Shown here: positions 56,647 to 64,000 of the stretch, in pieces
Layout: every line of letters begins with the position of its first letter
How positions within the stretch are numbered: position 1 is the first letter of the stretch
NCBI RefSeq assembly: GCF_008040105.1
Contig: NZ_VRMG01000007.1
Span: forward strand, 1-64,000
Source: Lacisediminihabitans profunda
GTDB taxonomy: Bacteria; Actinomycetota; Actinomycetes; Actinomycetales; Microbacteriaceae
Direction: 5' to 3'
DNA: 64,000 bases
Translations under genes and position numbers: made by a program
The notes under the pieces: model-generated
What the model saw: the letters and a program-made list of their open reading frames with translations, nothing else
Database searches by the model: none
What the model was told of the DNA's origin: nothing

Positions 56647-57243
56647 TTACTTCGGGGTGTTCTCTGCGTTACGGAACGGGAAGCCGAGCGCCTTGAGCAG
56701 CGCGCGACCCTCGTCGTCGTTCTTCGCCGTGGTCACGACGGTGATGTCAAAGCCACGGACGCGGTCGATGCGGTCCTGGTCGATCTCGTGGAACATCGAC
56801 TGCTCCGTGAGGCCGAACGTGTAGTTGCCGTTGCCGTCGAACTGCTTGTCGCTGAGGCCGCGGAAGTCGCGGATGCGGGGCAGGGCGAGCGACAGCAGGC
56901 GGTCGAGGAACTCCCAGGCCCGGTCACCGCGAAGGGTGACGTGGGCGCCGATCGGCTGGCCCTCGCGCAGTTTGAACTGAGCGATGGACTTGCGAGCCGC
57001 GGTGACCTGCGGCTTCTGGCCGGTGATCGCGGTGAGGTCCTTGACGGCCCCATCGATGATCTTGCCGTCGCGAGCTGCCTCGCCGACGCCGGTGTTCACG
57101 ACGATCTTCACGAGTCCGGGCACCTGGTGCACGTTCGTGAAGCCGAAGTCCTTGGTGAGCTGAGCGGTGATCTCAGTCTTGTACTTCTGCTTGAGGCGCG
57201 GCTGGATTTTGCCAGCCGGCGCTGCGGTTGCAGTGTCAGTCAT
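56647..57243 (-). CDS. rplE: 50S ribosomal protein L5
   Basis: 198 aa. [60 protein letters not shown]. Its ATG overlaps the rplX stop by one base. Confidence 0.97.
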   Translation of the reverse strand: MTDTATAAPAGKIQPRLKQKYKTEITAQLTKDFGFTNVHQVPGLVKIVVNTGVGEAARDGKIIDGAVKDLTAITGQKPQVTAARKSIAQFKLREGQPIGAHVTLRGDRAWEFLDRLLSLALPRIRDFRGLSDKQFDGNGNYTFGLTEQSMFHEIDQDRIDRVRGFDITVVTTAKNDDEGRALLKALGFPFRNAENTPK

Positions 57244-57725
57244 TACTCGGCGTCCTTCGTTGCTTTGGCTTTCGGCTCGGCCTTCGCCTTGGGGGCAGCC
57301 TTGACCTGGGGAGCGTCCTCGTCGGTGACGGCGTCGCTCGGGGCCTGGTCTGCCTTCTTGGCCGCGGCCTTCTTCACGGGCACGCGACGCGAGTCCTTGA
57401 AGTAGCGCGTGCGCGTGGTCTTGCCCTTGTCATCCGTCGCGACCATGAAGCCGACGCGAGCCGGCTGCTTGGTGTCTGGATTGACCAGCTGCACGTTCGA
57501 CACGTGCACGGGGGCCTCGTGCGTCTCGATGCCGCCGGTCTTGGTTCCGCGCTGGGTCTGTCCGACGCGAACGTGCTTCGTGACGAAGTTGATGCCCTCG
57601 ACCACGACGCGGTTCTTCTCGACCTGCACCTCGAGCACACGGCCCTGCTTGCCACGGTCGCCTCCGCGAGCCTGGCTGCGGCCGCTGATGAGCTGGACGA
57701 GATCGCCCTTTTTGATGTTCGCCAT
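57243..57725 (-). CDS. rplX: 50S ribosomal protein L24 with C-terminal tail
   Basis: 160 aa. KOW core ([38 protein letters not shown]). Residues from about 117 on are an Ala/Lys/Glu-rich tail ([20 protein letters not shown]) not found in E. coli L24. Confidence 0.96.
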   Translation of the reverse strand: MANIKKGDLVQLISGRSQARGGDRGKQGRVLEVQVEKNRVVVEGINFVTKHVRVGQTQRGTKTGGIETHEAPVHVSNVQLVNPDTKQPARVGFMVATDDKGKTTRTRYFKDSRRVPVKKAAAKKADQAPSDAVTDEDAPQVKAAPKAKAEPKAKATKDAE

Positions 57726-57727
57726 GA

Positions 57728-58096
57728 TTAAATGACCTCCGGTGCCAGCGAGATGATCTTCATGAACTTCTTGTCGCGGAGTTCGCGACCGACCGGTCCG
57801 AAGATACGGGTACCGCGGGGGTCTCCGTCGGCCTTCAGGATGACCGCTGCGTTCTCGTCGAACTTGATGTACGACCCGTCCTGACGACGGGTCTCCTTCT
57901 TGGTACGAACGATGACTGCCTTGACGACGTCACCCTTCTTGACGTTGCCGCCCGGGATCGCGTCCTTGACCGTGGCGACGATGACGTCACCGAGTCCGGC
58001 GTAGCGGCGGCCTGAGCCACCGAGTACGCGAATCGTAAGCAGCACCTTGGCGCCGGTGTTGTCGGCGACCTTGAGCCTGGATTCCTGCTGAAGCAT
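57728..58096 (-). CDS. rplN: 50S ribosomal protein L14
   Basis: 122 aa, standard length. [20 protein letters not shown] and [20 protein letters not shown] are diagnostic. 2 nt before rplX. Confidence 0.98.
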   Translation of the reverse strand: MLQQESRLKVADNTGAKVLLTIRVLGGSGRRYAGLGDVIVATVKDAIPGGNVKKGDVVKAVIVRTKKETRRQDGSYIKFDENAAVILKADGDPRGTRIFGPVGRELRDKKFMKIISLAPEVI

Positions 58097-58129
58097 TTAC
58101 GTGTCCTTATACGAAGTAAGCGCGGGCGC

Positions 58130-58435
58130 TTACTTGGCCTTCTCGAGGATCTCGACCAGACGCCAGCGCTTCGTGGCGCTGAGCGGACGGGTTTCGCTGA
58201 TGACGACGAGGTCGCCGACGCCGGCCGAGTTGGCCTCGTCGTGCGCCTTGACCTTGGAGGTACGGCGGATGACCTTGCCGTACAACGGGTGCTTTACGCG
58301 GTCCTCGACCTCGACGACGATGGTCTTGTCCATCTTGTCGCTCGTGACATAGCCACGACGGGTCTTGCGGTATCCGCGAGCGTTCTCGGCCTCGGTCGCC
58401 TGCGCGGCCTCGGTGCTCTTGGTCTCAGTAGCCAT
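58130..58435 (-). CDS. rpsQ: 30S ribosomal protein S17
   Basis: 101 aa. A 20-residue Thr/Ala/Glu N-terminal extension is followed by the OB-fold core ([39 protein letters not shown]). One base overlaps rpmC. Confidence 0.96.
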   Translation of the reverse strand: MATETKSTEAAQATEAENARGYRKTRRGYVTSDKMDKTIVVEVEDRVKHPLYGKVIRRTSKVKAHDEANSAGVGDLVVISETRPLSATKRWRLVEILEKAK

Positions 58436-58757
58436 TACTTCTTCTCCTCAGCAGACTCGGCCGGCGCTTCCGCGACATCCTCAGTCTTCTTGGTCTTCTT
58501 CGCCGCAGCCTTGGGAGCGACGGCAACCGGAGCAGGAGTCGCACGAATGCCCAGCTCGCGCTCACGGATGACCGTGTAGATGCGAGCGATGTCGCGCTTG
58601 ACAGCGCGCAGGCGACCGTGGCTCTCCAGCTGGCCGGTGGCCGACTGGAAGCGCAGGTTGAACAGCTCTTCCTTGGCCTTCTTGAGTTCGTCGACGAGTC
58701 TCTCGTCTTCAAAAGTGTCGAGCTCGACGGGGGCGAGCTCCTTGGAACCGATCGTCA

Positions 58758-58758
<1 letters not shown>
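58435..58758 (-). CDS. rpmC: 50S ribosomal protein L29 with C-terminal tail
   Basis: 107 aa. The core ([40 protein letters not shown]) ends near 73, then about 35 residues of Ala/Lys/Glu/Pro. Typical L29 is 60-80 aa. One base overlaps rplP. Confidence 0.95.
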
Positions 58759-59177
<419 letters not shown>

Positions 59178-59181
59178 GGCT

Positions 59182-59991
59182 CTAGGCCTCCACTGCTACT
59201 GCTGCCGGAGCAGCGTCTGCCTTCGGAGCGGCCGCGGCTGCCGGGGCAGCTCCACGACGAGGTCCGCTGTCACGGCCGCCGTCGCGACGGTCGTCACGAC
59301 GCTCGGGACGTGTCGACTTCGCGTTGGCCTGCTCACGAGCAAGTTCCTTGTTCGTGATGTCGCCCTTGTAGATCCAGACCTTCACGCCGATGCGACCGAA
59401 GGTGGTCTTCGCCTCGTAGAAGCCGTAGTCGATGTTCGCGCGGAGGGTGTGCAGCGGCACGCGGCCCTCGCGGTAGAACTCCGAACGGCTCATCTCGGCG
59501 CCGCCGAGGCGGCCGGAGACCTGAATACGAACACCCTTGACGGTCGGGGTGCGCTGGGCACCCTGCAGTCCCTTGCGCATCGCACGACGGAACGCGACGC
59601 GAGCGCTGAGCTGCTCCGCGATTCCCTGTGCCACGAGCTGGGCCTCGGCCTCGGGGTTCTTGACCTCGAGGATGTTGAGCTGGATCTGCTTGCCCGACAG
59701 CTTCTCGAGGTCGGTGCGAATCCGCTCGGCCTCCGCGCCACGACGACCGATGACGATTCCGGGGCGCGCGGTGTGGATGTCGACGCGAACGCGGTCACGC
59801 GTGCGCTCGATCTCGATGCGTGCCACTCCGGCGCGGTCGAGGCTCGTCTTGAGCAGGTTGCGGATCTTGATGTCCTCGGCCACATAGTCGCTGTAGCGCT
59901 GTCCGACCTTCGTGCTGTCAGAGAACCAGCGCGACACGTGGTCGGTGGTGATTCCCAGACGGAAGCCGTAGGGATTTACTTTCTGGCCCAT
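59182..59991 (-). CDS. rpsC: 30S ribosomal protein S3 with C-terminal tail
   Basis: 269 aa. [22 protein letters not shown] domain around [20 protein letters not shown], then [20 protein letters not shown]. Residues from about 215 are an Arg/Asp/Gly then Ala-rich tail. Confidence 0.97.
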   Translation of the reverse strand: MGQKVNPYGFRLGITTDHVSRWFSDSTKVGQRYSDYVAEDIKIRNLLKTSLDRAGVARIEIERTRDRVRVDIHTARPGIVIGRRGAEAERIRTDLEKLSGKQIQLNILEVKNPEAEAQLVAQGIAEQLSARVAFRRAMRKGLQGAQRTPTVKGVRIQVSGRLGGAEMSRSEFYREGRVPLHTLRANIDYGFYEAKTTFGRIGVKVWIYKGDITNKELAREQANAKSTRPERRDDRRDGGRDSGPRRGAAPAAAAAPKADAAPAAVAVEA

Positions 59992-60389
59992 TACTTCTTT
60001 CCTGACTTCTTCGAAACGACTGCAGCATCCGCGGTCTCGTCCGGCGTGGCCAGGACGATCGTGATGTGGCTGGTGCGCTTCAGGATCTGGAAGGCGCGTC
60101 CCTGTGCACGGGGCTGGAAGCGCTTGAGGGTGGTTCCCTCATCGACGTAGGCCGACGAGACGAACAGGTCCTCAACGCCCAGGTAGCTGTTGCTGGCGTC
60201 CGCCTTGACCCGCGCGTTGGCAATTGCCGACTCGACGAGCTTGTAGACGGGCGTCGATGCACCCTGCGGCGCGAACTTCAGGATGGCGAGAGCCTCCTGA
60301 GCCTGCTTGCCACGGATCATGTTGACGACGCGACGAGCCTTCGTGGGGGTGACGCGAATGTGCTTCACGCGAGCGATGGATTCAACCAT
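59991..60389 (-). CDS. rplV: 50S ribosomal protein L22
   Basis: 132 aa. [20 protein letters not shown] and the beta-hairpin [20 protein letters not shown] that lines the exit tunnel. ATG 60389 is chosen; a longer frame upstream enters the rpsS gap. Confidence 0.97.
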   Translation of the reverse strand: MVESIARVKHIRVTPTKARRVVNMIRGKQAQEALAILKFAPQGASTPVYKLVESAIANARVKADASNSYLGVEDLFVSSAYVDEGTTLKRFQPRAQGRAFQILKRTSHITIVLATPDETADAAVVSKKSGKK

Positions 60390-60414
60390 TTCTCTGTACC
60401 TTTCCGTCCCCGCG

Positions 60415-60696
60415 TTAGCGGCGACGACCCTTCTTGTCGTCCTTCTCGTGTCCACGGAAGGTGCGGGTGGGAGCAAACTCACCGAGCTTGTGCCCAACCA
60501 TCGTCTCGGTGATGAACACCGGGATGTGCTTGCGGCCGTCGTGCACTGCGATGGTGTGTCCCAGGAACGACGGGATGATCATCGAGCGACGCGACCAGGT
60601 CTTGATAACGCTCTTGCTGTTGGCTTCGTTCGCCTTGGCCACCTTGCGAAACAGGTGGTCGTCAACGAAGGGGCCCTTTTTGAGACTGCGTGGCAT
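60415..60696 (-). CDS. rpsS: 30S ribosomal protein S19
   Basis: 93 aa. [60 protein letters not shown]. Confidence 0.98.
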   Translation of the reverse strand: MPRSLKKGPFVDDHLFRKVAKANEANSKSVIKTWSRRSMIIPSFLGHTIAVHDGRKHIPVFITETMVGHKLGEFAPTRTFRGHEKDDKKGRRR

Positions 60697-60708
60697 CCTC
60701 TACAACTC

Positions 60709-61548
60709 CTACTTGCGCTTCTTGCCGACATTGCGGCGGCGAACGATGAGCTTGTCGCTCTCTTTGTTGATGTGGCGGGTGCGGCCCTCTTTCTGGCCCC
60801 ACGGGCTGACCGGGTGGCGTCCACCCGAGGTCTTGCCCTCTCCACCACCGTGAGGGTGGTCGACCGGGTTCATGGCGACACCACGCACTGTCGGGCGAAC
60901 GCCCTTCCAGCGCATGCGGCCGGCCTTGCCCCAGTTGATGTTCGACTGCTCGGCGTTGCCGACCTCGCCGATCGTGGCGCGGCAGCGCGCGTCGACGTTG
61001 CGGATTTCGCCGGACGGCAGACGAAGCTGCGCGTACGGGCCATCCTTGGCGACGAGGCGAACGCTCGAGCCGGCCGAGCGGGCGAGCTTGGCTCCGCCGC
61101 CTGGCTTGAGCTCGATCGCGTGAATGACGGTACCGACCGGGATGTTGCGCAGCGGCAGGTTGTTACCCGGCTTGATGTCTGCGCCGGCGCCCGACTCGAT
61201 GATGTCGCCCTGGCTCAGCTTGTTCGGAGCGATGATGTAGCGCTTCGAGCCATCGACGAAGTGGAGCAACGCGATGCGAGCCGTGCGGTTGGGGTCGTAC
61301 TCGATCTCGGCAACGCGGGCGTTGACGCCGTCCTTGTCATTGCGACGGAAGTCGATGACACGGTACTGGCGCTTGTGGCCACCACCGATGTGACGGGTCG
61401 TGATGCGACCTGCGTTGTTGCGGCCACCGGTCTTGGGCAGCGGACGAAGAAGCGACTTCTCCGGGGTCGAACGCGTGATCTCGGCGAAGTCAGCAACCGA
61501 CGAACCGCGACGACCTGGAGTCGTGGGCTTGTACTTACGAATAGCCAT
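60709..61548 (-). CDS. rplB: 50S ribosomal protein L2
   Basis: 279 aa. [20 protein letters not shown] and the C-terminal peptidyl-transferase loop [20 protein letters not shown] with its conserved His. Confidence 0.98.
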   Translation of the reverse strand: MAIRKYKPTTPGRRGSSVADFAEITRSTPEKSLLRPLPKTGGRNNAGRITTRHIGGGHKRQYRVIDFRRNDKDGVNARVAEIEYDPNRTARIALLHFVDGSKRYIIAPNKLSQGDIIESGAGADIKPGNNLPLRNIPVGTVIHAIELKPGGGAKLARSAGSSVRLVAKDGPYAQLRLPSGEIRNVDARCRATIGEVGNAEQSNINWGKAGRMRWKGVRPTVRGVAMNPVDHPHGGGEGKTSGGRHPVSPWGQKEGRTRHINKESDKLIVRRRNVGKKRK

Positions 61549-61566
61549 GAGTTATCTCCCTGATCC

Positions 61567-61869
61567 CTAGCCGACAGCGGTGAAGATGTCGATGGAACCG
61601 GACTTGAGGGTCACGATCGCGCGCTTGGTGTCTTTGCGCTTTCCGAGACCGAACTTGGTGCGGCGGGTCTTGCCCTTTTTGTTCAGGGTGTTGATCGACG
61701 CGACCTCGACGCTGAAGATCTTCTCGATCGCCAGCTTGATCTCGGTCTTGTTCGAGCGAGGGTCGACCAGGAAGGTGTACTTGCCCTGGTCGATCAGGCT
61801 GTAGCTCTTCTCAGAGACGACGGGCGACAGGATTACGTCGCGCGGGTCCTTATAAGTCGAGGTCGTCAT
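61567..61869 (-). CDS. rplW: 50S ribosomal protein L23
   Basis: 100 aa. [20 protein letters not shown] and [20 protein letters not shown]; docking site for SRP and trigger factor. Start overlaps rplD by 4 nt. Confidence 0.97.
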   Translation of the reverse strand: MTTSTYKDPRDVILSPVVSEKSYSLIDQGKYTFLVDPRSNKTEIKLAIEKIFSVEVASINTLNKKGKTRRTKFGLGKRKDTKRAIVTLKSGSIDIFTAVG

Positions 61870-62615
61870 GCTGAGGCCTTCTCCTTCTTGGCAGCGGCTC
61901 GCTCCGGGCTCACGCGCTTCTTGCTCACGGGCTCGTTCGCTTCGTCGGTGTCGACGACCGCGGTCTTCGTGGGGCCGGCGACGAAAGCGTCGAAGGAACC
62001 CTTGGTGAAGACGATGTCATCGCTCACGAGCACGTCGTAGGCGTTGAGCTGGTCGTACGGAAGCACGTGCACGGACGGGATGTTGCGAACGCTCTTGTGG
62101 CTCACGACGTCGTCGCGCTCCAGGACGATGAGCACGTGCTTGCTGGTCGAGATCGACTCGAGCAGGGCCACGATCGTCTTGGTCGACGGAACGTCTCCCA
62201 CGGAGAGCGAGTCGATGACGTGAATGCGTCCACCGCGAGCCCGGTCGGAGAGTGCACCGCGAAGGGCGGCGGCAATCATCTTCTTGGGGGTGCGCTGGGC
62301 ATAGTCGCGGGGGTGGGGTCCGTGGACGATTCCACCGCCGGTCATCTGGGGGGCGCGGATCGAGCCCTGACGAGCGCGACCGGTTCCCTTCTGCTTGAAC
62401 GGCTTGCGACCGGCACCGGAAACTTCACCACGGCGGAGCGTGTTGTGTGTTCCCTGGCGAGCCGCTGCGCGCTGCGCAACGACCACCTGGTGGATCAGCG
62501 GGATGTTGGTCTGAACGTCGAAGGTCTCGGCGGGCAGTTCGACGGTGCCGACCTTCTTGCCCTTGGCGTCGAGAACGTCGAGCGTGTTGTTAGTGGCGCC
62601 AGCTTCGGTTGCCAT
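61866..62615 (-). CDS. rplD: 50S ribosomal protein L4
   Basis: 249 aa. The tunnel loop [20 protein letters not shown] and [20 protein letters not shown] are diagnostic. About 30 extra charged residues end the protein ([20 protein letters not shown]). Confidence 0.97.
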   Translation of the reverse strand: MATEAGATNNTLDVLDAKGKKVGTVELPAETFDVQTNIPLIHQVVVAQRAAARQGTHNTLRRGEVSGAGRKPFKQKGTGRARQGSIRAPQMTGGGIVHGPHPRDYAQRTPKKMIAAALRGALSDRARGGRIHVIDSLSVGDVPSTKTIVALLESISTSKHVLIVLERDDVVSHKSVRNIPSVHVLPYDQLNAYDVLVSDDIVFTKGSFDAFVAGPTKTAVVDTDEANEPVSKKRVSPERAAAKKEKASA

Positions 62616-62618
62616 GCG

Positions 62619-63269
62619 TTACGCCCCCTTCACTGCGTTGCGAACGAATACGATCCGGCCGCGAGCACCGGGAACGGCGCCCTTGACGAGGATCAGGTTC
62701 TTTTCGAGGTCTACCGAGTGAACGGTGAGGTTCATCGCGGTGACGCGGTCACCACCCATGCGGCCGGCCATGCGCATTCCCTTGAACACGCGCGAGGGCG
62801 TGGAGGATGCACCGATCGAGCCGGGCTTGCGGTGGTTGCGGTGCGAACCGTGGCTGGACGAGACGCCCTTGAAGTTGTGGCGCTTCATGACTCCGGCGAA
62901 GCCCTTGCCCTTGGAGGTACCGACGACGTCGACCTTCTGGCCGGCCTCGAAGATGTCGACCGCGATTTCCTGGCCGAGTGCGTACTCGGCGGCATCCGCG
63001 GTGCGAACCTCGGTGAGGTGGCGGCGAGGCGTGACGCCCGCCTTGTCGAAGTGACCCGTGGTCGGCTTGTTCACCTTGCGGGGGTCGATCTGGCCGTAGG
63101 CGATCTGCACGGCGCTGTAGCCGTCGATGTCCGGGGTGCGCAGCTGGGTGACGACGTTGGGGGTGATCTCAACGACGGTTACGGGGATGAGCTTGTTGTT
63201 CGCATCCCAGACCTGGGTCATGCCGAGCTTCTTGCCCAGCAGTCCCTTGCTTGTCTTAGTGGTTGCCAT
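62619..63269 (-). CDS. rplC: 50S ribosomal protein L3
   Basis: 216 aa. [20 protein letters not shown], then [20 protein letters not shown] and [20 protein letters not shown]. 8 nt after rpsJ. Confidence 0.98.
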   Translation of the reverse strand: MATTKTSKGLLGKKLGMTQVWDANNKLIPVTVVEITPNVVTQLRTPDIDGYSAVQIAYGQIDPRKVNKPTTGHFDKAGVTPRRHLTEVRTADAAEYALGQEIAVDIFEAGQKVDVVGTSKGKGFAGVMKRHNFKGVSSSHGSHRNHRKPGSIGASSTPSRVFKGMRMAGRMGGDRVTAMNLTVHSVDLEKNLILVKGAVPGARGRIVFVRNAVKGA

Positions 63270-63277
63270 GGGGTGTC

Positions 63278-63586
63278 CTAGAGCTTGATCTCGATGTTGA
63301 CGTCTGCGGGGAGGTCGAGTCGCATGAGCGAGTCGACGGCCTTCGGCGTCGGGTCAATGATGTCGATCAGGCGCTTGTGGGTGCGCTTCTCGAAGTGCTC
63401 GCGGCTGTCCTTGTACTTGTGAGGTGAACGGATCACGACGATCACGTTCTTCTCAGTCGGAAGCGGCACCGGGCCGACGACGGTCGCGCCGGCACGGGTC
63501 ACCGTGTCGACGATCTTGCGCGCCGAGCTGTCGATGACCTCGTGGTCATACGACTTAAGTCGGATGCGGATCTTCTGTCCCGCCAT
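63278..63586 (-). CDS. rpsJ: 30S ribosomal protein S10
   Basis: 102 aa, standard. [20 protein letters not shown] fixes ATG 63586. [20 protein letters not shown] and [15 protein letters not shown] follow. First gene of the S10 operon; also the NusB partner in antitermination. Confidence 0.98.
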   Translation of the reverse strand: MAGQKIRIRLKSYDHEVIDSSARKIVDTVTRAGATVVGPVPLPTEKNVIVVIRSPHKYKDSREHFEKRTHKRLIDIIDPTPKAVDSLMRLDLPADVNIEIKL

Positions 63587-64000
63587 GTGTGACTCATCTC
63601 TCTCTAATGCATCGTGGCCGCGAATGAACGCTGCTATTGGATGCTCGGTTTGCTCAGGTTCGTGCCTTGGAGCTGCACAGCCGCTGTCGCACCACTGTTG
63701 TTGTGTCAATTACTGCTTGGGTTTTACCGACCCCCGCGGTCGGGCGTGTTGCCCCGTCCGGACACACGCGTCACCGCTTGCATCGTGGGTTTCGATTAAG
63801 TCGTGTTCTGCTACCCGCGGCCTAGGCGGTGGCGGTCGCTTTCTCAAGCGGGTGCCTCACACCTATGCACAACCTGGCAGTGATCCCAGCGCAGAAGCCG
63901 GAAATGTTGAACTAGAAGAGTTTGCCACACTGCGGGGCATTGCTGCAACCCGGGCGTGTCACGTTGGGCGTGTCGCGGCGCCGGTAGCCGATCGGCGTCA
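63587..64000. other. 414-nt leader region upstream of rpsJ
   Basis: No credible gene on either strand. TTGACA on the minus strand (63704-63709) has no good -10 at 16-19 nt. GGGCGTGTC occurs twice 18 nt apart (from about 63953), with a near copy (GGGCGTGTT) at about 63743. The region should hold the S10 operon promoter and leader, with tuf probably beyond the window edge. Confidence 0.6.

Noticed and set aside
63681-63709. TTGACA-based promoter for rpsJ
   Set aside because: A perfect -35 but no acceptable -10 at 16-19 nt spacing.
63637-63825. Small plus-strand open frame in the rpsJ leader
   Set aside because: No ribosome-binding site, no family, atypical composition, lies in the expected leader of the opposite strand.

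Overview
The window is one piece of a high-GC actinobacterial chromosome, most likely a Microbacteriaceae-type member of the Micrococcales. That placement is inferred from GC-rich coding, GTG starts, the gene order rplQ/truA/rplM/rpsI/glmM/coaA/glmS/acpS/alr/tsaE-tsaB-rimI-tsaD/groES, a guaB plus guaB3 pair, a CIRCE-controlled groES, and a short-LID Adk like that of mycobacteria. Almost everything is housekeeping. No tRNA, rRNA, insertion sequence, integrase, prophage or CRISPR was seen.

Layout. 1-2.2 kb: sucCD with a strong terminator. 2.4-9.6 kb: an MpaB-like protein, an AlkZ-like winged-helix protein, the PcrA helicase, a glycerophosphodiesterase, and a small membrane operon (zinc ribbon, membrane protein, BI-1). 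9.7-11.8 kb: a divergent MFS exporter and TetR regulator sharing a nested palindromic operator. 12.2-16.9 kb (minus strand): a KhtTU-like K+/H+ antiporter pair, SURF1, a DUF3817 protein and guaA. 17-22.8 kb: glpD, guaB3, a nuclease-like hypothetical, and guaB. 23-29.9 kb: a branched-chain amino acid ABC cassette (livH-M-G-F), a convergent lipoprotein binding protein and a second orphan paralogue. 29.9-33.3 kb: a RarD-like permease, groES, a THUMP-like methyltransferase and a DUF4190-type protein. 33.4-43 kb: tsaD, rimI, tsaB, tsaE, alr, acpS, glmS, coaA (opposite strand), glmM, rpsI, rplM. 43-47 kb: truA, then an OatA-like acyltransferase and a tandem GNAT protein placed between truA and rplQ. 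47-63.6 kb: the S10/spc/alpha ribosomal super-operon, minus strand, from rpsJ to rplQ, including secY, adk, map, infA and rpoA. rpsN and rpsD are not in it. 63.6-64 kb is the operon leader.

How the genes fit together. guaB, guaB3 and guaA serve guanine nucleotide synthesis. glmS and glmM feed peptidoglycan precursors together with alr. tsaB/D/E make the tRNA t6A modification. coaA and acpS supply CoA and activated acyl carrier protein. SURF1 and sucCD point to aerobic respiration.

What stands out is mostly between or at the edges of genes: a family of GC-rich arrays with about 20-nt periodicity around the gua genes; two long inverted repeats flanking about 55 nt; a guaA that appears to start at ATC; a LivH permease fused to a secreted Ig-like domain; and low-complexity Ala/Lys/Glu tails on many ribosomal proteins, largest on L15. 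I did not find a convincing new defence or mobile system. The periodic repeat family is the best candidate for something undescribed.
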